A DNA stretch of 64,000 nt from Pisolithus tinctorius (lineage: Eukaryota; Basidiomycota; Agaricomycetes; Boletales; Pisolithaceae), in contig JANFAH010000016.1 in NCBI GenBank assembly GCA_024663395.1, positions 744,001 to 808,000 of the forward strand. Reading direction: 5' to 3'. A program made the position numbers and the translations under genes. Below are positions 15,919 to 29,095 of the stretch, one piece after another (the stretch's first letter is position 1; every line of letters begins with the position of its first letter). The notes below the pieces were generated by a model, which worked only from the letters and a program-made list of their open reading frames with translations, was not told where the DNA came from and ran no database searches.

Positions 15919-17486
15919 TTACTGGTAAGAGGCCTGCCCCGACTTTCCAATGCCTCCTACAACAGCACCTATGTCATCCGCAAGACCAGAGGTGAACATC
16001 GGGACGTGCTGCATGCTTGGGATGAGAAAATCAACAATGCTGGTAGGGGACCCACTCACGAGCTGTAGGCCAGAATCCACTGACTTCGAAAGTTCCGATT
16101 CGGGCCACAAGCGGATGTCCTTCAGCTCTACAGCACAATGTTCTTGCAGTATGTCATACAGCATGCAAAATGAGCCGATGTCTTCATCTGGGGCGCAGAA
16201 ACCCTTGATACAGACGCGTAGTGGCCGTTGGTCCTGTCGAGCCACGAGCCACTGCACGAAGGCATTGGTTTTGCGAATAGGTGGTTCCAGCCACATGTCA
16301 GGGTCAATTTCAGGGAATGTCAGGCTGTCGAGGTCCTTCCAGTAACCTGCAGGAGGCTGTAATGCATCGACACCTTCGCAGGGGCCAAAAAAGACGGACA
16401 GCGGGGAGTCTGAGCGGAGCTCTGCATGACAAACATTTGGAAACACTCTGCAAAGAGCTAGAGCATCTGACCTATCCAGACTTTCGAATTGTATCGCGAA
16501 AGAGACCTGTTTGACGCTACCGAACTTGCCCTCAAGGTCGCTGAAGTCGGTGGGAAGCGGATCGTCCGAGTGAAGAGTATACTCGAAAGACCTGAGCTTG
16601 GGAGTTATGATTACTTTGAGCAGATGACCTGTATTCCGGATGTTGACTTTCAAGGTCTCAAGTACGGGAAAGTGAACACTGTTTGGCAATTCCACCCCTG
16701 AAAGCAGCACATAACCCGAAAGTGATAATGTGACCAGTGTCAGAACCGGAATGTGGTCCGAAAGTAATGAGTTGGGGCCTGCATGGTTAGAATTGATATG
16801 GTTAAGAGCCACCAGGTCTCACTGTAAAACATACCAAGCAATGGGTGCAGAGCAGGAGATCCATATTCATTCCTGACTTCCAGATGCTCCAGAACGGGGA
16901 TATTTGTTGGGGAAAGGAAGGAAGGAGGGGAATAACTCGATTTGAGTTTAACACATTTCAAGGATGGAAACTTGATACCGTCAATATGGTCCATAATAAA
17001 CTGTCGCGTCGGTGTGGTCATCTCATTCCATGTAAGAGCGCGCCAGCGACTGGCAAAAGGAATGAGGAGGTCCAGACCTTCGTGAATGATATCATAGGAA
17101 TCGTCATCTCGAATAGTGACATCGAGTGGTGCCTCGCGACTTTTCTCCAACTGTTCCCTCATGCGACGTAAGTTCTGCCCGCTACCAACCTCTATTGTGG
17201 ACCAGAAACTTGGCTGTTCCAGAATCAAATCTCTCCAATGCCGCGATACACATGCCAGGATCTTCTTTCGCGAAGGGTTGGGTCCACGGAGAGCAAGATG
17301 GAGAATTGACGAGAGCAACTCTATAGGGAGACGTTGAATGATCGGCGGTCTTTCCTGGATCAGTTCGTTGATCCTCTTCCTCTCTGCCGCTGCTGCGACA
17401 CGGACGTCCGATAGCTGTTTGACAAGATTTCGCTCAGTGTCCTCTAGACGAGCCAGCTCGGCTCGCGCTACAGCAAGTTCATCCAT
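15919..17486 (-). CDS. F-box-like protein F1
   Basis: This belongs to a large family of F-box-like proteins expanded in mushroom fungi. By family knowledge, the F-box binds Skp1 and the C-terminal part would choose a ubiquitylation target. Two exons, 17486-16835 and 16778-15919, join in phase 1 and give 503 aa. The N-terminus is a predicted coiled coil (MDELAVARAELARLEDTERN). The F-box-like core follows at about residues 50-100 (IQRLPIELLSSILHLALRG, then VSRHWRDLILEQPSFWSTIE). The rest is a leucine-rich region with recurring IPVLTLVTLSLSG and FPVLETLK blocks. The start was chosen at the conserved MDEL shared with F2, F5 and F6. The frame is intact. It is the leftmost member of the mirrored array, and an S9 relic lies further upstream in opposite orientation. 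Confidence 0.8.
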
Positions 17487-17982
17487 GATGCGGTGAAGTT
17501 GGCGGTTCTGTCGGACGGGTGTCAGTACCGTGAATCGGACGCTCCGACATTGGACTTGAGTCACTTGGAAAAGAAAAAAATACCAAAGCACACAGAATTT
17601 TGATCAGTACGTTCCGGAATAGAGAAGGCTGAAACTTAGGGACGCCCGGACGCCGACGAATCGGTCTGTGGCAGTGACATTGGGTATTCAGTCACATCCT
17701 CGTATGTACGTACTTAAGTGCTACTACAATCCACATGACCAAATCCATTGAGTTTCCCCGAGCCCGAAACATTGCTCTCACCACAAGGTGGGACCGCATC
17801 CTACGATGAGTACGTTCTGTGACAAATCATATCTTCAAGTGCCATGAAGACAAGTTTCATACGCAAGCCCTCTGGGCACCCCTGGACGTCATGACACACA
17901 ACCACACCATCACTGAAACAGACTGGCCTTCACATCCTTACGCGACGGAACATCTTCGTCGGCAAGCATACAGCCAACATAT

Positions 17983-18600
17983 CTAGGGGATGGCAGCGTG
18001 AGGTTCGGCAAAGTCCATCCTAACCATAGATCTTGGTCTGAAAGGAATCTGGAAACCGAGAGGAGTTGCGTTTGATCGGGTGAGCACAAGCCACGATCCC
18101 TCCTGGGCGCTGTACTTCTCCTCGCCTACGGGAACTGTTGTTACGTGCATGGCTGCCTCCCAGGACACAAGCTGCTCTCCATAAGCAAGCTGACCGGGGT
18201 AGGGAATGTGCCAAATCTTGTAATCATCGGGGGCATTCACAGCTATGTCATTGACTAGGTCAAAAAAGTCGAAGCAGTATTGTCCATACTGTTCCATGCC
18301 ACTATCCCAGATGCGGATGACCAAGGGGGAGTTGGGGATCGGGTAGTGTTGGATGCTCTTGTCATTCGGCAATGGCTTGGCCTGGAGATAGTTAGCGCTT
18401 GCACGGACAACAGTATGACAGTGACACACTCCTAGTGTAGGAAGCCTCCCATTGGGTGCCCGGGAAAGTATGACGTCCCACTTCTTGTTCAGCATGTCAT
18501 TGTACTTGAGCAGAGTCGCATCACTGGCACCCATAGCGTACAATGCCGCTTCATGTCTGCTGGCGAGGAGGGCGGCAACATGTTGAGGTACGCATGACAC
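17983..18600 (-). CDS. Unknown protein, possibly with an upstream exon to about 18,805
   Basis: I do not recognise this family. The long frame contains HCHTVVRASANYLQ, IRIWDSGMEQYGQYCFDFFDLV and WHIPYPGQLAYGEQLV. The first ATG in this frame lies about 20 codons in, so the true start is probably in an earlier exon. A separate frame beginning at 18,805 opens with MPPLAVYVFVPLYLACSC, which looks like a signal peptide or membrane anchor. Splicing it to this frame would give a secreted or anchored protein, but I could not fix the junction. A partial paralogue lies at 850-1,158. It sits between F-box gene F1 and an S9 relic, breaking up what elsewhere in the array is a direct F-box/S9 pair. Confidence 0.4.
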   Translation of the reverse strand: MSCVPQHVAALLASRHEAALYAMGASDATLLKYNDMLNKKWDVILSRAPNGRLPTLGVCHCHTVVRASANYLQAKPLPNDKSIQHYPIPNSPLVIRIWDSGMEQYGQYCFDFFDLVNDIAVNAPDDYKIWHIPYPGQLAYGEQLVSWEAAMHVTTVPVGEEKYSAQEGSWLVLTRSNATPLGFQIPFRPRSMVRMDFAEPHAAIP

Positions 18601-19282
18601 ATGTAGTCATCGAAACTGCTCCGAAAGACACCTGGGGAGGTGCTGGGTTGCTCCTTGGTGGTACTCGTTCGCGCCTGCTTCGGAGGGGCGCAGCGTCGTA
18701 ACGCAGCATTATTTGTTTTCCTAGTGGCTGGAAGGCCGCCATCAGGAATGAACATGAGCAGGCTAGATACAGTGGCACGAAGACGTACACGGCGAGCGGT
18801 GGCATTTATTCATCCTTTGGAAGGTGCGTCGCGCTGCGAAGGGGAATGGGAACGGGTTTTTGTGCTTATATAACTTAGTCAACACACAACTTAGCAACGT
18901 ATAGCCACTGTCCATGTCTTTATGATAGCACTCTCTCGACTATGTGCACGACGATGCATCGAGTAAGAAGTGAAAAACCCCAACCAACCGAGCCAACCCA
19001 AAAGGAGGGCCATGCACGTGGTCGGGCCCGCGGCCCGGTATGATCTGCGGTCACAGACCTGGGCCTAACGGCGTCCAGGAATAGAAGTTTGAAGCCCGGG
19101 GCCCAATTGACGGTGTGTGCAAACAGCTTGCCTGACGGACCCTCTGACATGGTAGAAGTTGAAAAGGTCTGTCACTCGTACGAACGAGTGGTCTAGCGGA
19201 CTGCCCAGTTGCTTACAAGTATGCAGGGTAGCTGAGGCGATACCCTCAAACTACATATTTGAATTTCAGTCTTTCCACCTTC

Positions 19283-19870
19283 ACATCTGACAGACAAACT
19301 GCATCGTGCAGAAAGTGGGAGCCTGCGATCACTCCCTACTTCCTCGTGCAGACTCTCAAGCATATGACGAGTAGTACATCGAACACGCAGACCACTGAAT
19401 GATACCAATTTCTACACAGAAGATCCCCATCGACGATTCTCTTTCTTTGATGGTATGTATATCACGTCCAAGACGCGTAGCCGATCACGGTCTCTATGTG
19501 ATCGTGAACGGCGACCGATGCTGATGTCATTGCTTCCCCGCTGGGCGTCTGCACAGACAGGTATGCGCCCCGTGTTTTGCATGTTGAATCACGTACTACA
19601 GATAACCCCAACCAACTCTGCAGTGCACCTCGGGAAACTCCACCAAGTTCTCATGTCTATCGTTGAGGATCACAACGTGGATACCCCGCAGACCGCCGTC
19701 ACCACGGTGTGTCATTAATGCCCCGAAGAAACCGTTTCGCTGCTCGTTCAAGGAGCTGATTTCTATTCTTCCCTAGTCTCCAATCTATCCGGCACCAATG
19801 TTGCCTATGCCTGACGTGAATAGTTTCCTCCCGACATGCCTCGGGAGGGCTAGCCTTCATCTGTGAAGCT
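19283..19870 (+). pseudogene. S9 peptidase relic, exons 1 to 3 (copy C type)
   Basis: This is clearly derived from the same ancestor as the S9 gene at 25,805. Its exon-1 part matches (CTTCCTCGTGCAG versus CTTCTCGTGCAG), but the ATG has become CTG. The exon-2 part still matches in several frames, with the GATCACGGTCTCTATGTGAT stretch corresponding to GATCAAGGTCGCTATGTCAT. Exon 3 reads SIVEDHNVDTPQTAVTT, then LVQGADFYSS and, after a stop, a PDMPREG remnant. Stops and indels remove any coding function, and nothing of the hydrolase domain remains. It lies in divergent orientation to F-box gene F1 with the unknown gene at 17,983-18,600 between them. Confidence 0.8.
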
Positions 19871-20517
19871 AAGGTATCATGACGTTCTCTCGCAATTCCA
19901 CTACTTCTAACTGTACCCGTCTTCTGTGCTTCGTGTTTCTAATCCATGGTATTCTTATGATTGTACGACACTCTTGTGTATCGCAGGATATACATGCCCG
20001 TGCTGAATCCATCTCCGGAAGATAACACTCCTGCTGAGCGAGCACTCCAGAGCACCAAGCGGAGGAAACAGACAGTTGAACTGACAGTACTACGACACGT
20101 GATGAGAATCACAAACCGAGGTCAAGATTCACAACTGCGCCACGTTCTAGGTTCTCAGGGAGGATAACTTGTTGCAAGAGATGGACACCGACCCTTTTTC
20201 GGTGAATGGTTTTGTCGCCAATGCCGTGAACCTTGATTCTCACATCTTGAAGGTAGGTGTACACTTGGGCGGTTCCCCACCTACACCTGACGACGGTATG
20301 TCCTTGAAGTTGTGTAGAAAGCAATGGTTTTTTTTCCTGTTCAGTGGCATAACGACAACCTTGGTAACCGGTGGGCCAGCTGGAATGTGTCAAAGAAGAG
20401 TGGATCTCCAGAAAACTACCGCGAACCAGTAAGAGGTTGTACTAAGGAATTGCAAGCACGCTGCAATCAGAGGCTAGCAATGAGGTAAATGAATACAAAC
20501 TTATTGCACGCATGCTT
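19871..20517. other. No gene recognised
   Basis: Only short frames without family resemblance are present. The segment lies between an S9 relic and the 3' end of F-box gene F2. I see no repeat relation to the other 3' flanks of the F-box genes strong enough to call. Confidence 0.5.
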
Positions 20518-22088
20518 TTACTCGTGAGACGGCCACTTCCCTACTACAGCACCTATGTCGTCCACGAGACCAGAGGTGAACGTCCGCACGGACTGCATTC
20601 CCGAGTTAAGGAAATGAACAATGCTGGAAGGAGAACCACTCACGAGCTGCAGACGGGAACCTGCTGATTTTGAAAGCTCCGATTTATGGCGCAAGGCGAC
20701 GTCTTCTAGCTCCACGACACAATATTCTCGCAGTATTTCGTACAGTATGCAAAATAATGGGACGTCTTCCTCCTCGGCATAGACGCCTTCGATACGGACG
20801 CGTAGTGGCCGTTGGTGCTGTCGTTCCACGAGCCATCGGACGAAGGCGTTGTTTTCTCGAATGAGTGGTTCCAGCCATATCCTGGGGTCCATGTCACGGA
20901 ATGCCACGCTTTCAAGGCTTTTCCAGTAATCTACAGGAGATCGAAACGCATAGGTGCCTTCACAGGGGTCGAAAAAGGCGTGTGGGAGATATTTCGAATA
21001 AAATTCCGCGTGGCATACATTTGGGAACACTCTGCAGAGAGCCAGAGCACTGGAAGCATCCAAACCGCTAGAATGTATAGAGACCCGCTTAACGCTACTG
21101 AACTTCCCCTCAAGGCTGCCGAAGAGGGTAGAAAGCAGATCTTCCAAGCTAACGGTATAGTCGAGAGATATGAGCTTCGGGGTTACAACTGCTTTGAAGA
21201 ATTCAATTGTGCTCGCGAGGAAGATTTTCAATGTCTCAAGAACAGGGAAGTGAAGGCTGTTTGGTTGGAGTGACCACGGCGGCGTATGACCCGAAAGCGT
21301 TAATGTGACCAGTGTGAGAACCGGAATATGCGTTGAAAATGACATGCCTGTGAAATTTTTTGAAACTATGTGGTTCAGGAGCATTGAGTCTGACTGTAAG
21401 ACATACCAGGCACTGAGCGGTGCGGACTGCGACTACCACGAACGGGGACCATGAGATACCCAAGTTCCAGATGCTCTAGAACAGGGACATTCGTCGCAGA
21501 AAGGAAAGTAGGAAAGGCATCGTGGCCCCAGTCGAGTTCAATACGTTTTAAGGATGGAAACTTGGCAGCACCTATACGGTCCAAAATAAACTGCGGAATG
21601 GACACCAAAGAACACGAATAGATGTAAAGGGTATGCCAGCGGTCAGCACAAGGAATGAGGAGGTCCAGACCTTCACGAAGACTACTGTGATGCTTGGACG
21701 ACTCAACTCGAATGGCGATATCGAGCGGTGCCCCACGACTTTTCTTCAGGTGCAGCCTCACGGCGGGGCTTAACTTCCTCGAGTTTACAATCTCTATCGC
21801 AGACCAGAAGCTCGGACGGTCCAGAATTACATCCCTCCAACGCTGCGATACAAGCGACAGGGTAACTTTTTCTGAAGGATTGGTTCCACGGAGAGCAAGG
21901 AGAAGGATTGAGGAGAGCAGCTCCACAGGGAGACACTGGATGGGTGGTGGTCTTGTTCGGATCAGTTCGTCGATTCTCTTCCTCTGCATCGCTGCCGCCG
22001 TACGGACGTCCGATAGCTGTTTGACGAGGTTTCGCTCATTTTCCTCTAGCCGGACCAATTCAACTCGCGCTGCAACAAGTTCGTCCAT
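20518..22088 (-). CDS. F-box-like protein F2
   Basis: This is an F-box-like protein of the same family as F1, probably a Skp1-binding adaptor by family inference. Two exons, 22088-21407 and 21347-20518, give 503 aa, the same length as F1. The N-terminal coiled coil starts MDELVAARVELVRLEENERN. The F-box-like core reads IQCLPVELLSSILLLALRG and WRDVILDRPSFWSAIE. The C-terminal half carries IPVLTLVTLTLSG, FPVLETLK and a DIGAVVG end. Inside the F-box core it has PSEKVTLSLVSQRW, where the other members have PSxKEILARVSRHW. The frame is intact. It has a close inverted copy, F6, at 38,700-40,280, and an S9 remnant lies about 1 kb upstream in opposite orientation. Confidence 0.8.
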
Positions 22089-22899
22089 GTCGATGGCTCT
22101 ATGAGATCGGTGTCAGTAAGAATGATTCTGAGGGTTCAACGTTCACCTATGAAGAATTACCGGAGTTTAGTCCCTTTGAAAACGATTGTCAGAACGCGTA
22201 GAATTTCAGGTAGAAGTACGTTTGAACGAGTCCAAGAGTTAAGAGCTGAAGGTTAGGGACGGGTTACGTCTTCTTACTTGCTCTTCGATGAACTGGCATC
22301 CGACTTCGACCTTCGCTGGTCTAGCCTCCTTACCGATTGAATTCGGTGGCGGTGAGCCGCCCAACTCTGATGACGTCGCCTCGATATGGGGTTCTTCGTG
22401 AGCTGGGTTGCTTGATTTATGCAACGGTTGTCCGAGCATTGTTATACGGCTCTCCACCCACAGTCGACGTGAGCCAGGTTTACCTTACCCTTGTCTCTCC
22501 GTGAAAGCATTGCAATCAGCAGATGAGTATGTGTTAAAAGTATACGTGCATAACTTGAACATAACGCTACACAGCTGGTCCTGGATAATATAATCTCCAG
22601 GTAACTTGCCTGCCCCTATCGATAAGGTCCGCTCACATGTCACTTTGTGCTTGGAAAAGTTGTTGGTTGGCGGTTCCAGAAAATTGGCCTGCTTCTTCCG
22701 TCTACTATGGGGTTCGCACCTGTTTGAAATCCGACGTCACAATTGCTCCGGAGTTGGAACCGCATCCTTCCAGGAGTGGGCTCCATGACAGATCATATCT
22801 TCAAAAGAATGATACCCACTTTCAAAGGAATTTGAAACTCCAGGTCGTGCCCCAATGATCGTAGGGTTTGTCTCTAGTCCCGTGGGCACTTGCGTTAAT

Positions 22900-23190
22900 G
22901 AAGCATGTAATACCACCGGCACGACGGATTGATAGTGGGAACGAGTGGTCTGGGAGGATTGCCCGGATGCTTACAAGTATTCAAGGTGGTTTGGGCTGGC
23001 ATGCAGGAATACACTGACGCCTAGGAACTGTAATCTAATCTGATGGCCGTCTTTCTTCGTAGGTTTCCGCAGGTACCGTATCCGCATTTTGCATGTCGCA
23101 GCACATACCGTAGATAATCACGACTTCAGGGATGTCAATTTCGCAGTGCGCCCGGGGCAACCCGTGTCCGTTCTCGGGGGTCGATGAAAT
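22900..23190 (+). pseudogene. S9 peptidase remnant upstream of F2
   Basis: A promoter-like block with GGGAACGAGTGGTCTG is followed directly by the end of the S9 intron 2 (GTTTCCGCAGGTACC) and the first codons of exon 3 (NFAVRPGQPVSVL; the C copy has NFAAHPEKQHLLVS). Exons 1 and 2 are gone, and the sequence diverges again after about 25 codons. The same deletion junction is present in the inverted copy at 37,370-37,690. Confidence 0.7.
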
Positions 23191-23429
23191 TGCTGGCAAT
23201 GGAAGTGAGTCTCTTGTTTTCGATTCGACATGTCGTAACAACAATATTGGCGACTGATGGACCGACTATATCTCGACAATAAAGCGTGGATCTCCCAAAC
23301 CTGGTATGAAGTAATGGCATTCGAGAGTTGCGAGTACACCACAGGCAAAGGAGGAATTGGATGATCAACTGGAGCAAATATAATACAAAGTGGTTGCACG
23401 CATACTACCACCTGTAAGATGACTATCCT

Positions 23430-24932
23430 GATTCTGCGGTGCCCCTGTTAGGACACCTATGTCATCCATGAGACCAGTGGTGAATAATGGCATTCACTGC
23501 ATTTATGAGGTGAGGAAATCAAGAGCGCTGTTGGGGGAACCACTCACGAGCTGCAGACGAGAACCAGCAGATTTTTAATTAAGTTCTGAATCGAATGACA
23601 AGTGGGTGTCCTTCAACTCCACATCACAATATTTCATATAGCATGTGAAGCGATGTGATGTCTCTTCCCCCTCGACAACGATCCCTTCGATGCAGACACG
23701 TGGTAGCTGTTGGCCCTGTCGATCCTCAAGCCATCCCACCACGGAATTGATTTCTCGAATAGGTGGTTCCACCCACCTATTGGAGCCCATGCCACGGAAT
23801 GCCACACTTTCAAGACTTTCCTGGGCGACTGATATGTTTCGGTGTCTTCGTAGAGGTCGAAAAAGGACGGGGAATGTTTCGAATAAAATTCTGCGTGGCA
23901 TACATTTGGGAGCATTTTGCACACAGCTAGAGCATCCAGACCACCGGACCCTATTATGAAAGAGACCTGCTCGACACTACTGAACTTTCCCTCAAGGGTG
24001 CTGAAGAGGGTAGAAAGCAGATCTTCCAAGCTAACAGTACAGTCGAGAGATCTGAGCTTCGGGGTTACAACTGCTTTGAAGAAATCACTTGTGTTCATGA
24101 TGTCGATTGTCAATGTCTCGAGAACAGGGAAGTGAAAACTGTTTGGTTGGAGTATGTAACCACAATGGTGTAGTACAGGCAAGCGATAATGTGACCAGTG
24201 TGAGAACCGGAATCTGCATTGAAAATGATGTGCCCGCAGAATTGTGGAAACTGACATGGTATCAGAGCCATCGAGTCCAACTATAAAACGTACCAGGCGC
24301 TGACAGCAGATCATGACGATAGTTTCTGAATTCCAAATGCTCTAGAACGGGGACGTTTGTTAGGGAGAGAAAGGTAGGAAGGGCATCCATCCTCAGGTCG
24401 ACTCAAAGAAAGAAACTTGACAGCGCCAATAAGGTCCAAATTAGACTGTGATATCCAACTCGGTGCAAGACAGAAGGACTACGCCAGCGGTTTGCACAAG
24501 GAATGATGAGGTCCAGACCTAACGATATCATCGGGATCGGAAAGTGAAAAATGAACTGTGATATCGAGTGGTGCGCGTGTGCGCCGCGACTTTTCTTTAA
24601 GCGTTGTCTTAAGCGACCTAGTCCCAGCTAACAATTCCTATCGTGGCCCGGAAACTTGGCTGGTCCAGAATCACGTCCCTCCAGCACCGCGATACATGTG
24701 TCAGGATCTCCTTTCGTGAAGGGTTGGGTCCATCAACAACAAGGTGAAGAATCGACGAGACTAGCTCCCCAGGGAGACGCTGGATAGGCGGTAGTCTTGT
24801 TCGGATCAGTTTGTCAATCCTCTTCCTCTGTACTGCTGCTGCCGCACGGACGCCCGATAGTTATTCGACAAGGTTTCACTCACTGTTCCCTAGGCGAGCC
24901 AACTCACCTCGTGCTACAGCAAGTTCGTCCGT
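23430..24932 (-). pseudogene. F-box-like pseudogene F3
   Basis: This has the same two-exon organisation as F1 and F2 but is broken. The start codon position (24,932) is ACG instead of ATG. In-frame stops lie within the N-terminal coiled coil, and further indels split the second exon between frames. Recognisable pieces remain: IQRLPGELVSSILHLV, CWRDVILDQPSF, FPVLETLTID, LEGKFSSVEQVSF and PNVCHAEFYSKHS. It is the divergent partner of the S9 gene that starts at 25,805 (880 nt between starts), the best preserved F-box/S9 pair of the window. Confidence 0.75.
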
Positions 24933-25689
24933 GTCGATGGCTCTGCGAGAGGCGTGTCAGTACTGCCATACACAAGTTTCAACTTTCAACTATGAAGAAT
25001 TGAGTAACCTTGAAAAAAAAAGGTTACCATGATTTCTGTCGGTTAGATGTACGTTTAGACGAGTCCAGAGTTGAGACCTGAGAGTTTGGGAGTTGGGATA
25101 CCTGACAACCTCAAGCATTATACGGTCGCTCAATGTTGGCGAATTTCTCACCTTGAATTCAGTTTACGTCCTCTTCATGCCCTTCCGATGACAGAACTCC
25201 GACTCGGACTGGTGTCCGACCACTACTCAGCTGAGTCCACAGTCAACGTGCGTCAAGCATACCCGTCTTCCGGTATCGACGTGCAATCATGTGTGTTTGT
25301 TTTCGTAGACCTAACTGATCCTGGGCAATCTCCAGGTAACCTGTCCCTATCGATAGGTGGTCCGCTGATCGAGTGCCAACCGCAGTTGGATGTCACTTTG
25401 CGCCCGGAGAAGTTGTCAGATGGAACGGTTGGCTTCTTCTACCTATGGCGTTAGCACCTATTTTGAAATCTGCAGTTGTAGTTGCTCCAGAGACGGAACT
25501 GCGCGGCTCCGACCGCATCGGTGCGTTCCGTGACAGATTATATCTTCGAATGATGGACAGTTTCCATGATAGAAATCTGAAGCTTGAAGCCCCAAGTTGC
25601 GCCCCACCCCAATGTAGACCTGCGCATGTCAAATCGCCAATACAACGGGTTGATGGATGACCCCTCTCTGATAAAATGGTCCATCAACT

Positions 25690-25804
25690 TGTGGGAACGA
25701 GCGGTCTGATGGACTATCTGACTGCTTATAAGCGTGAAAGGGGGTTGGGGAGGATCTAGTAGTACCCTCGAACTGTCAACCCGAGCCTAAGTCTTTCCAC
25801 CGTC
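25690..25804 (+). promoter_or_regulatory. Conserved upstream block of the C-type S9 genes
   Basis: A GGGAACGAGCGGTCTG block followed about 30 nt later by a TATA-like GCTTATAAG precedes the S9 start at 25,805. The first part recurs upstream of the S9 relics at 19,175 (GAACGAGTGGTCTAG), 22,935 (GGGAACGAGTGGTCTG) and, inverted, near 37,810. Survival of this block beside dead genes may simply reflect recent copying. Promoter function is inferred from position. Confidence 0.45.
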
Positions 25805-28067
25805 ATGTCAGCAACCGCACCATACGGAAGGTGGGAGTCGGATATCACCCCCGAACTTCTCGTGCAGGGCGTATGTCGAGTTCCCTCGCATCTGGACACA
25901 CCACTGGTTGATATTGATCTCCACACAGAGCATTCCTTTCGACGATGTCTTTGTCGATCCTCTTACTTCGGCGGTATATCACATCGAAAGGCGCGCAGCC
26001 GATCAAGGTCGCTATGTCATCGTGAACACAGCGACCGATAACGATGTCATTCCTTCCCCCCTGAGTGCCCGCACCGGTGTGCAGGAATACGGTGGCGCCG
26101 CCGCGATAGCGTACGGAGGGGTAATCTACTTTTCGAACTTCGCCGATAACAGAGTCTACAAGATCATCGAAGGGCAGGCCGCGGAACCTGTCTCTCCTGG
26201 TAGGTTTCCGCAGGTATCATCCCGTGTTTTGCAAGTTGAAGGACACACCCCGCAGATGATCCCATCTATAGATATGCCAATTTCGCAGCGCACCCGGAGA
26301 AGCAACATCTTCTCGTATCTATCCTTGAGGATCACACCGTGGATACTCCACAGACCGTCGTCAACACCCTTTGTGTCATTAATACCACGCGGAAGGCCAT
26401 CTTTCCGCTTGTCGGGGGGGCTGATTTCTATTCGTCCCCTGTTTTCAATCCATCCGGTACCAAGATTGCCTGGCAAGAATGGTATCATCCCGACATGCCT
26501 TGGGAGGGCTCCTTGATCTACGTCGCCGATGTGATCACCCAACCAGACACCATATTGTTATTGAACAAAAAGAAGGTCGCGGGGCAAATTCTCAAGATCT
26601 CCGTATCTTACCCTTGTTTTGCCAACGATACTACACTGGTGTTCACGTCTGACGAGTCGGGCTTCCAAAACCCGTTCGTGTATGATACTACAACGGGCGC
26701 TGCGAGACCAGTCCTTCCCTCACCGATCAAACAAGACTTTGGTAGTCCTGCTTGGACTCTTGGCGATTATCCTTATGCGATTCTTCATCATGGCAACACT
26801 GCCGCGTTCGTCGCCTTCCGCGATGGAAGAACTATCCTTTACACTGTGAACCTCACTGAAGTGTCCCAGCCTACTCTGCGTGAATTTCCGTTTACCGTTG
26901 CTGGGCATTTACGACTTCATCCTATACCATCACCCGTGTACGAAGCATCGTTTGTGTTCACGGCAGGAAGAAGTGAAGCGCCTGGTGGTGTCATACGCTG
27001 CGACTTCAACGACCAGATTGTAGGGAGACCAGATCCACAGTATACCGTCTTGAAGGCCAGTGGCTCCTTTACGGGTTACGAGGGATACATTCCGCTTCCG
27101 GAACCGATCACTCTATACCGGGACGAGAAGCCGCTCTACGTAGTCTACTACGGACCCAAGAATCCAAATTACTCTGGCCCTACGGACCCCACTGAAAAAC
27201 CACCTTGCATCGTGAACGTACATGGTGGTCCGACTTCAATGGAGCCGCAGGTACTCAACTTGTTCAAGATTTATTTCACCAGTCGTGGGTACTCGTGGTG
27301 AGTGCATAAATTTCACTGTGCCCAGCAGGTACTTGAACCAAGTTAGGTTGGACGTCAACTACGGCGGCTCGTCGGGGTACGGTCGGGAGTATATGTAAGG
27401 GTGGTATTTTCATCCCGCCGGACGGTTCTCATCCATACCTTTTAGTGGGCGTCTTGCAAGTAATTGGGGCATTGTCGACGTCCAAGACTGCTACGATGCC
27501 CCTCGTCTGCTTGCATCGGAAAGTAATCCCCGTATTGACGGGCACACGCGTTGCCATCCGCGGTGGTTCTTCTGGAGGTTACACGACTCTCGCATCACTC
27601 TGTCTCGAATCCGCGCCGGGCACGAAGTACTTCAAAGCTGCGACGTCAGTTGTACGGAATCTCCGACCTCCTCTCGCTTGCCCGCGATACCCACAAGTTC
27701 GAGCTCAAATATATGATCAAACTCTTGGGTGGGTCGGTTGATGACATCCCAAGGGTGTACAAGGATAGGAGTCCACTCTACTATGCCAAGAATATAACTG
27801 TGCCATTGCTGGTGAGTTTTGTGTGGATATGCATTGCTGATTCCTATCCCCTGATGTAAAATTGTAAAGGTCTTGCAAGGTGCGGAGGACAAGGTTGTTC
27901 CTCCGGAGCAGTCAGAGAAGATCGTCAGTGAAATCCAGCAAAATGGTGGAGAAGACAGAGTGAAGTACAAAAAGTTCCCGGGAGAAGGGCACGGGTTCCG
28001 CCTGGAGGAAACTATTAAGGAAGCCGTGAAGTTGGAGTGCGAGTGGTACAAAGAGAGGCTTCTCTGA
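25805..28067 (+). CDS. S9-family serine peptidase, copy C (two frameshifts)
   Basis: This is the same enzyme family as A and B but more distant. The six exons are 25805-25870, 25929-26199, 26256-27297, 27347-27394, 27446-27811 and 27870-28067. Intron positions and phases match A and B. The propeller keeps GADFYSSPVFNPSG and IAWQEWYHPD. The hydrolase part keeps HGGPTSM, GGSSGG, LQGAEDKVVP and GEGHG. Exon 5 needs two one-base corrections to stay open: an extra base in the GGG at 27,540-27,542 and one in the TT at 27,650-27,651. With both removed the protein would be 662 aa with all catalytic residues. Either the gene died very recently or these are assembly errors. It is divergent with F-box pseudogene F3. 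Confidence 0.8.
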
Positions 28068-28316
28068 GAATACCCGGTATACGCTGTTGTCGAAGCCAGC
28101 TGTATAATAGTCAGACCTGCAAAGACAATGTACTCAGAAGATGACTGACTTGGCTCGTGCGCGGGGGGGCGGGAGGCGTGGTATTCACGTGATCCAATTA
28201 ACCGGATATAACTGGTCAATCAACAAAGACGCGTTCTTGCCACCTGACCACCACCACCACACCTCTACCACAGCACCTTAGCTTTTTCCTTTCCCCTCAG
28301 CTCGATATATTGACCA

Positions 28317-28852
<536 letters not shown>

Positions 28853-29095
28853 GCGCCTCGCTATGTGAGGTCCAGTCGCCTGTGCATATCGCTATACTCA
28901 CAGGCTTTCCCCAAGGTTTGACTACAAGATATCACGTTGCTTACCGCTTGGTTTCCCCTGCTTCTCTCTTAACATGTCGATGATCCATTGAAATATGCTT
29001 ATTATATTCTGTATGATACATACATATAAAACGATGTCTGTTCATGTAGCTGTCCGGTCGAATGGTTTTGCGAGCACTGGTGAGTGGAAACAATG

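Larger units (their letters stand above)
20518..23190 (-). repeat. Inverted segmental duplication, left arm
   Basis: The whole stretch holding F2, its upstream spacer and the S9 remnant is repeated in reverse at 37,370-40,280. Matching blocks include the spacer (TTGCGTTAATGAAGCATGTAAT at 22,892 against its reverse complement near 37,847) as well as both coding parts. Confidence 0.85.

Noticed and set aside
18580..18660. GH47/EDEM-like stretch (FRSSFDDYMCHAYLN) upstream of the unknown gene
   Set aside because: Only about 15 residues resemble that family and the following sequence does not continue as a GH47 domain. Probably chance or a tiny remnant.
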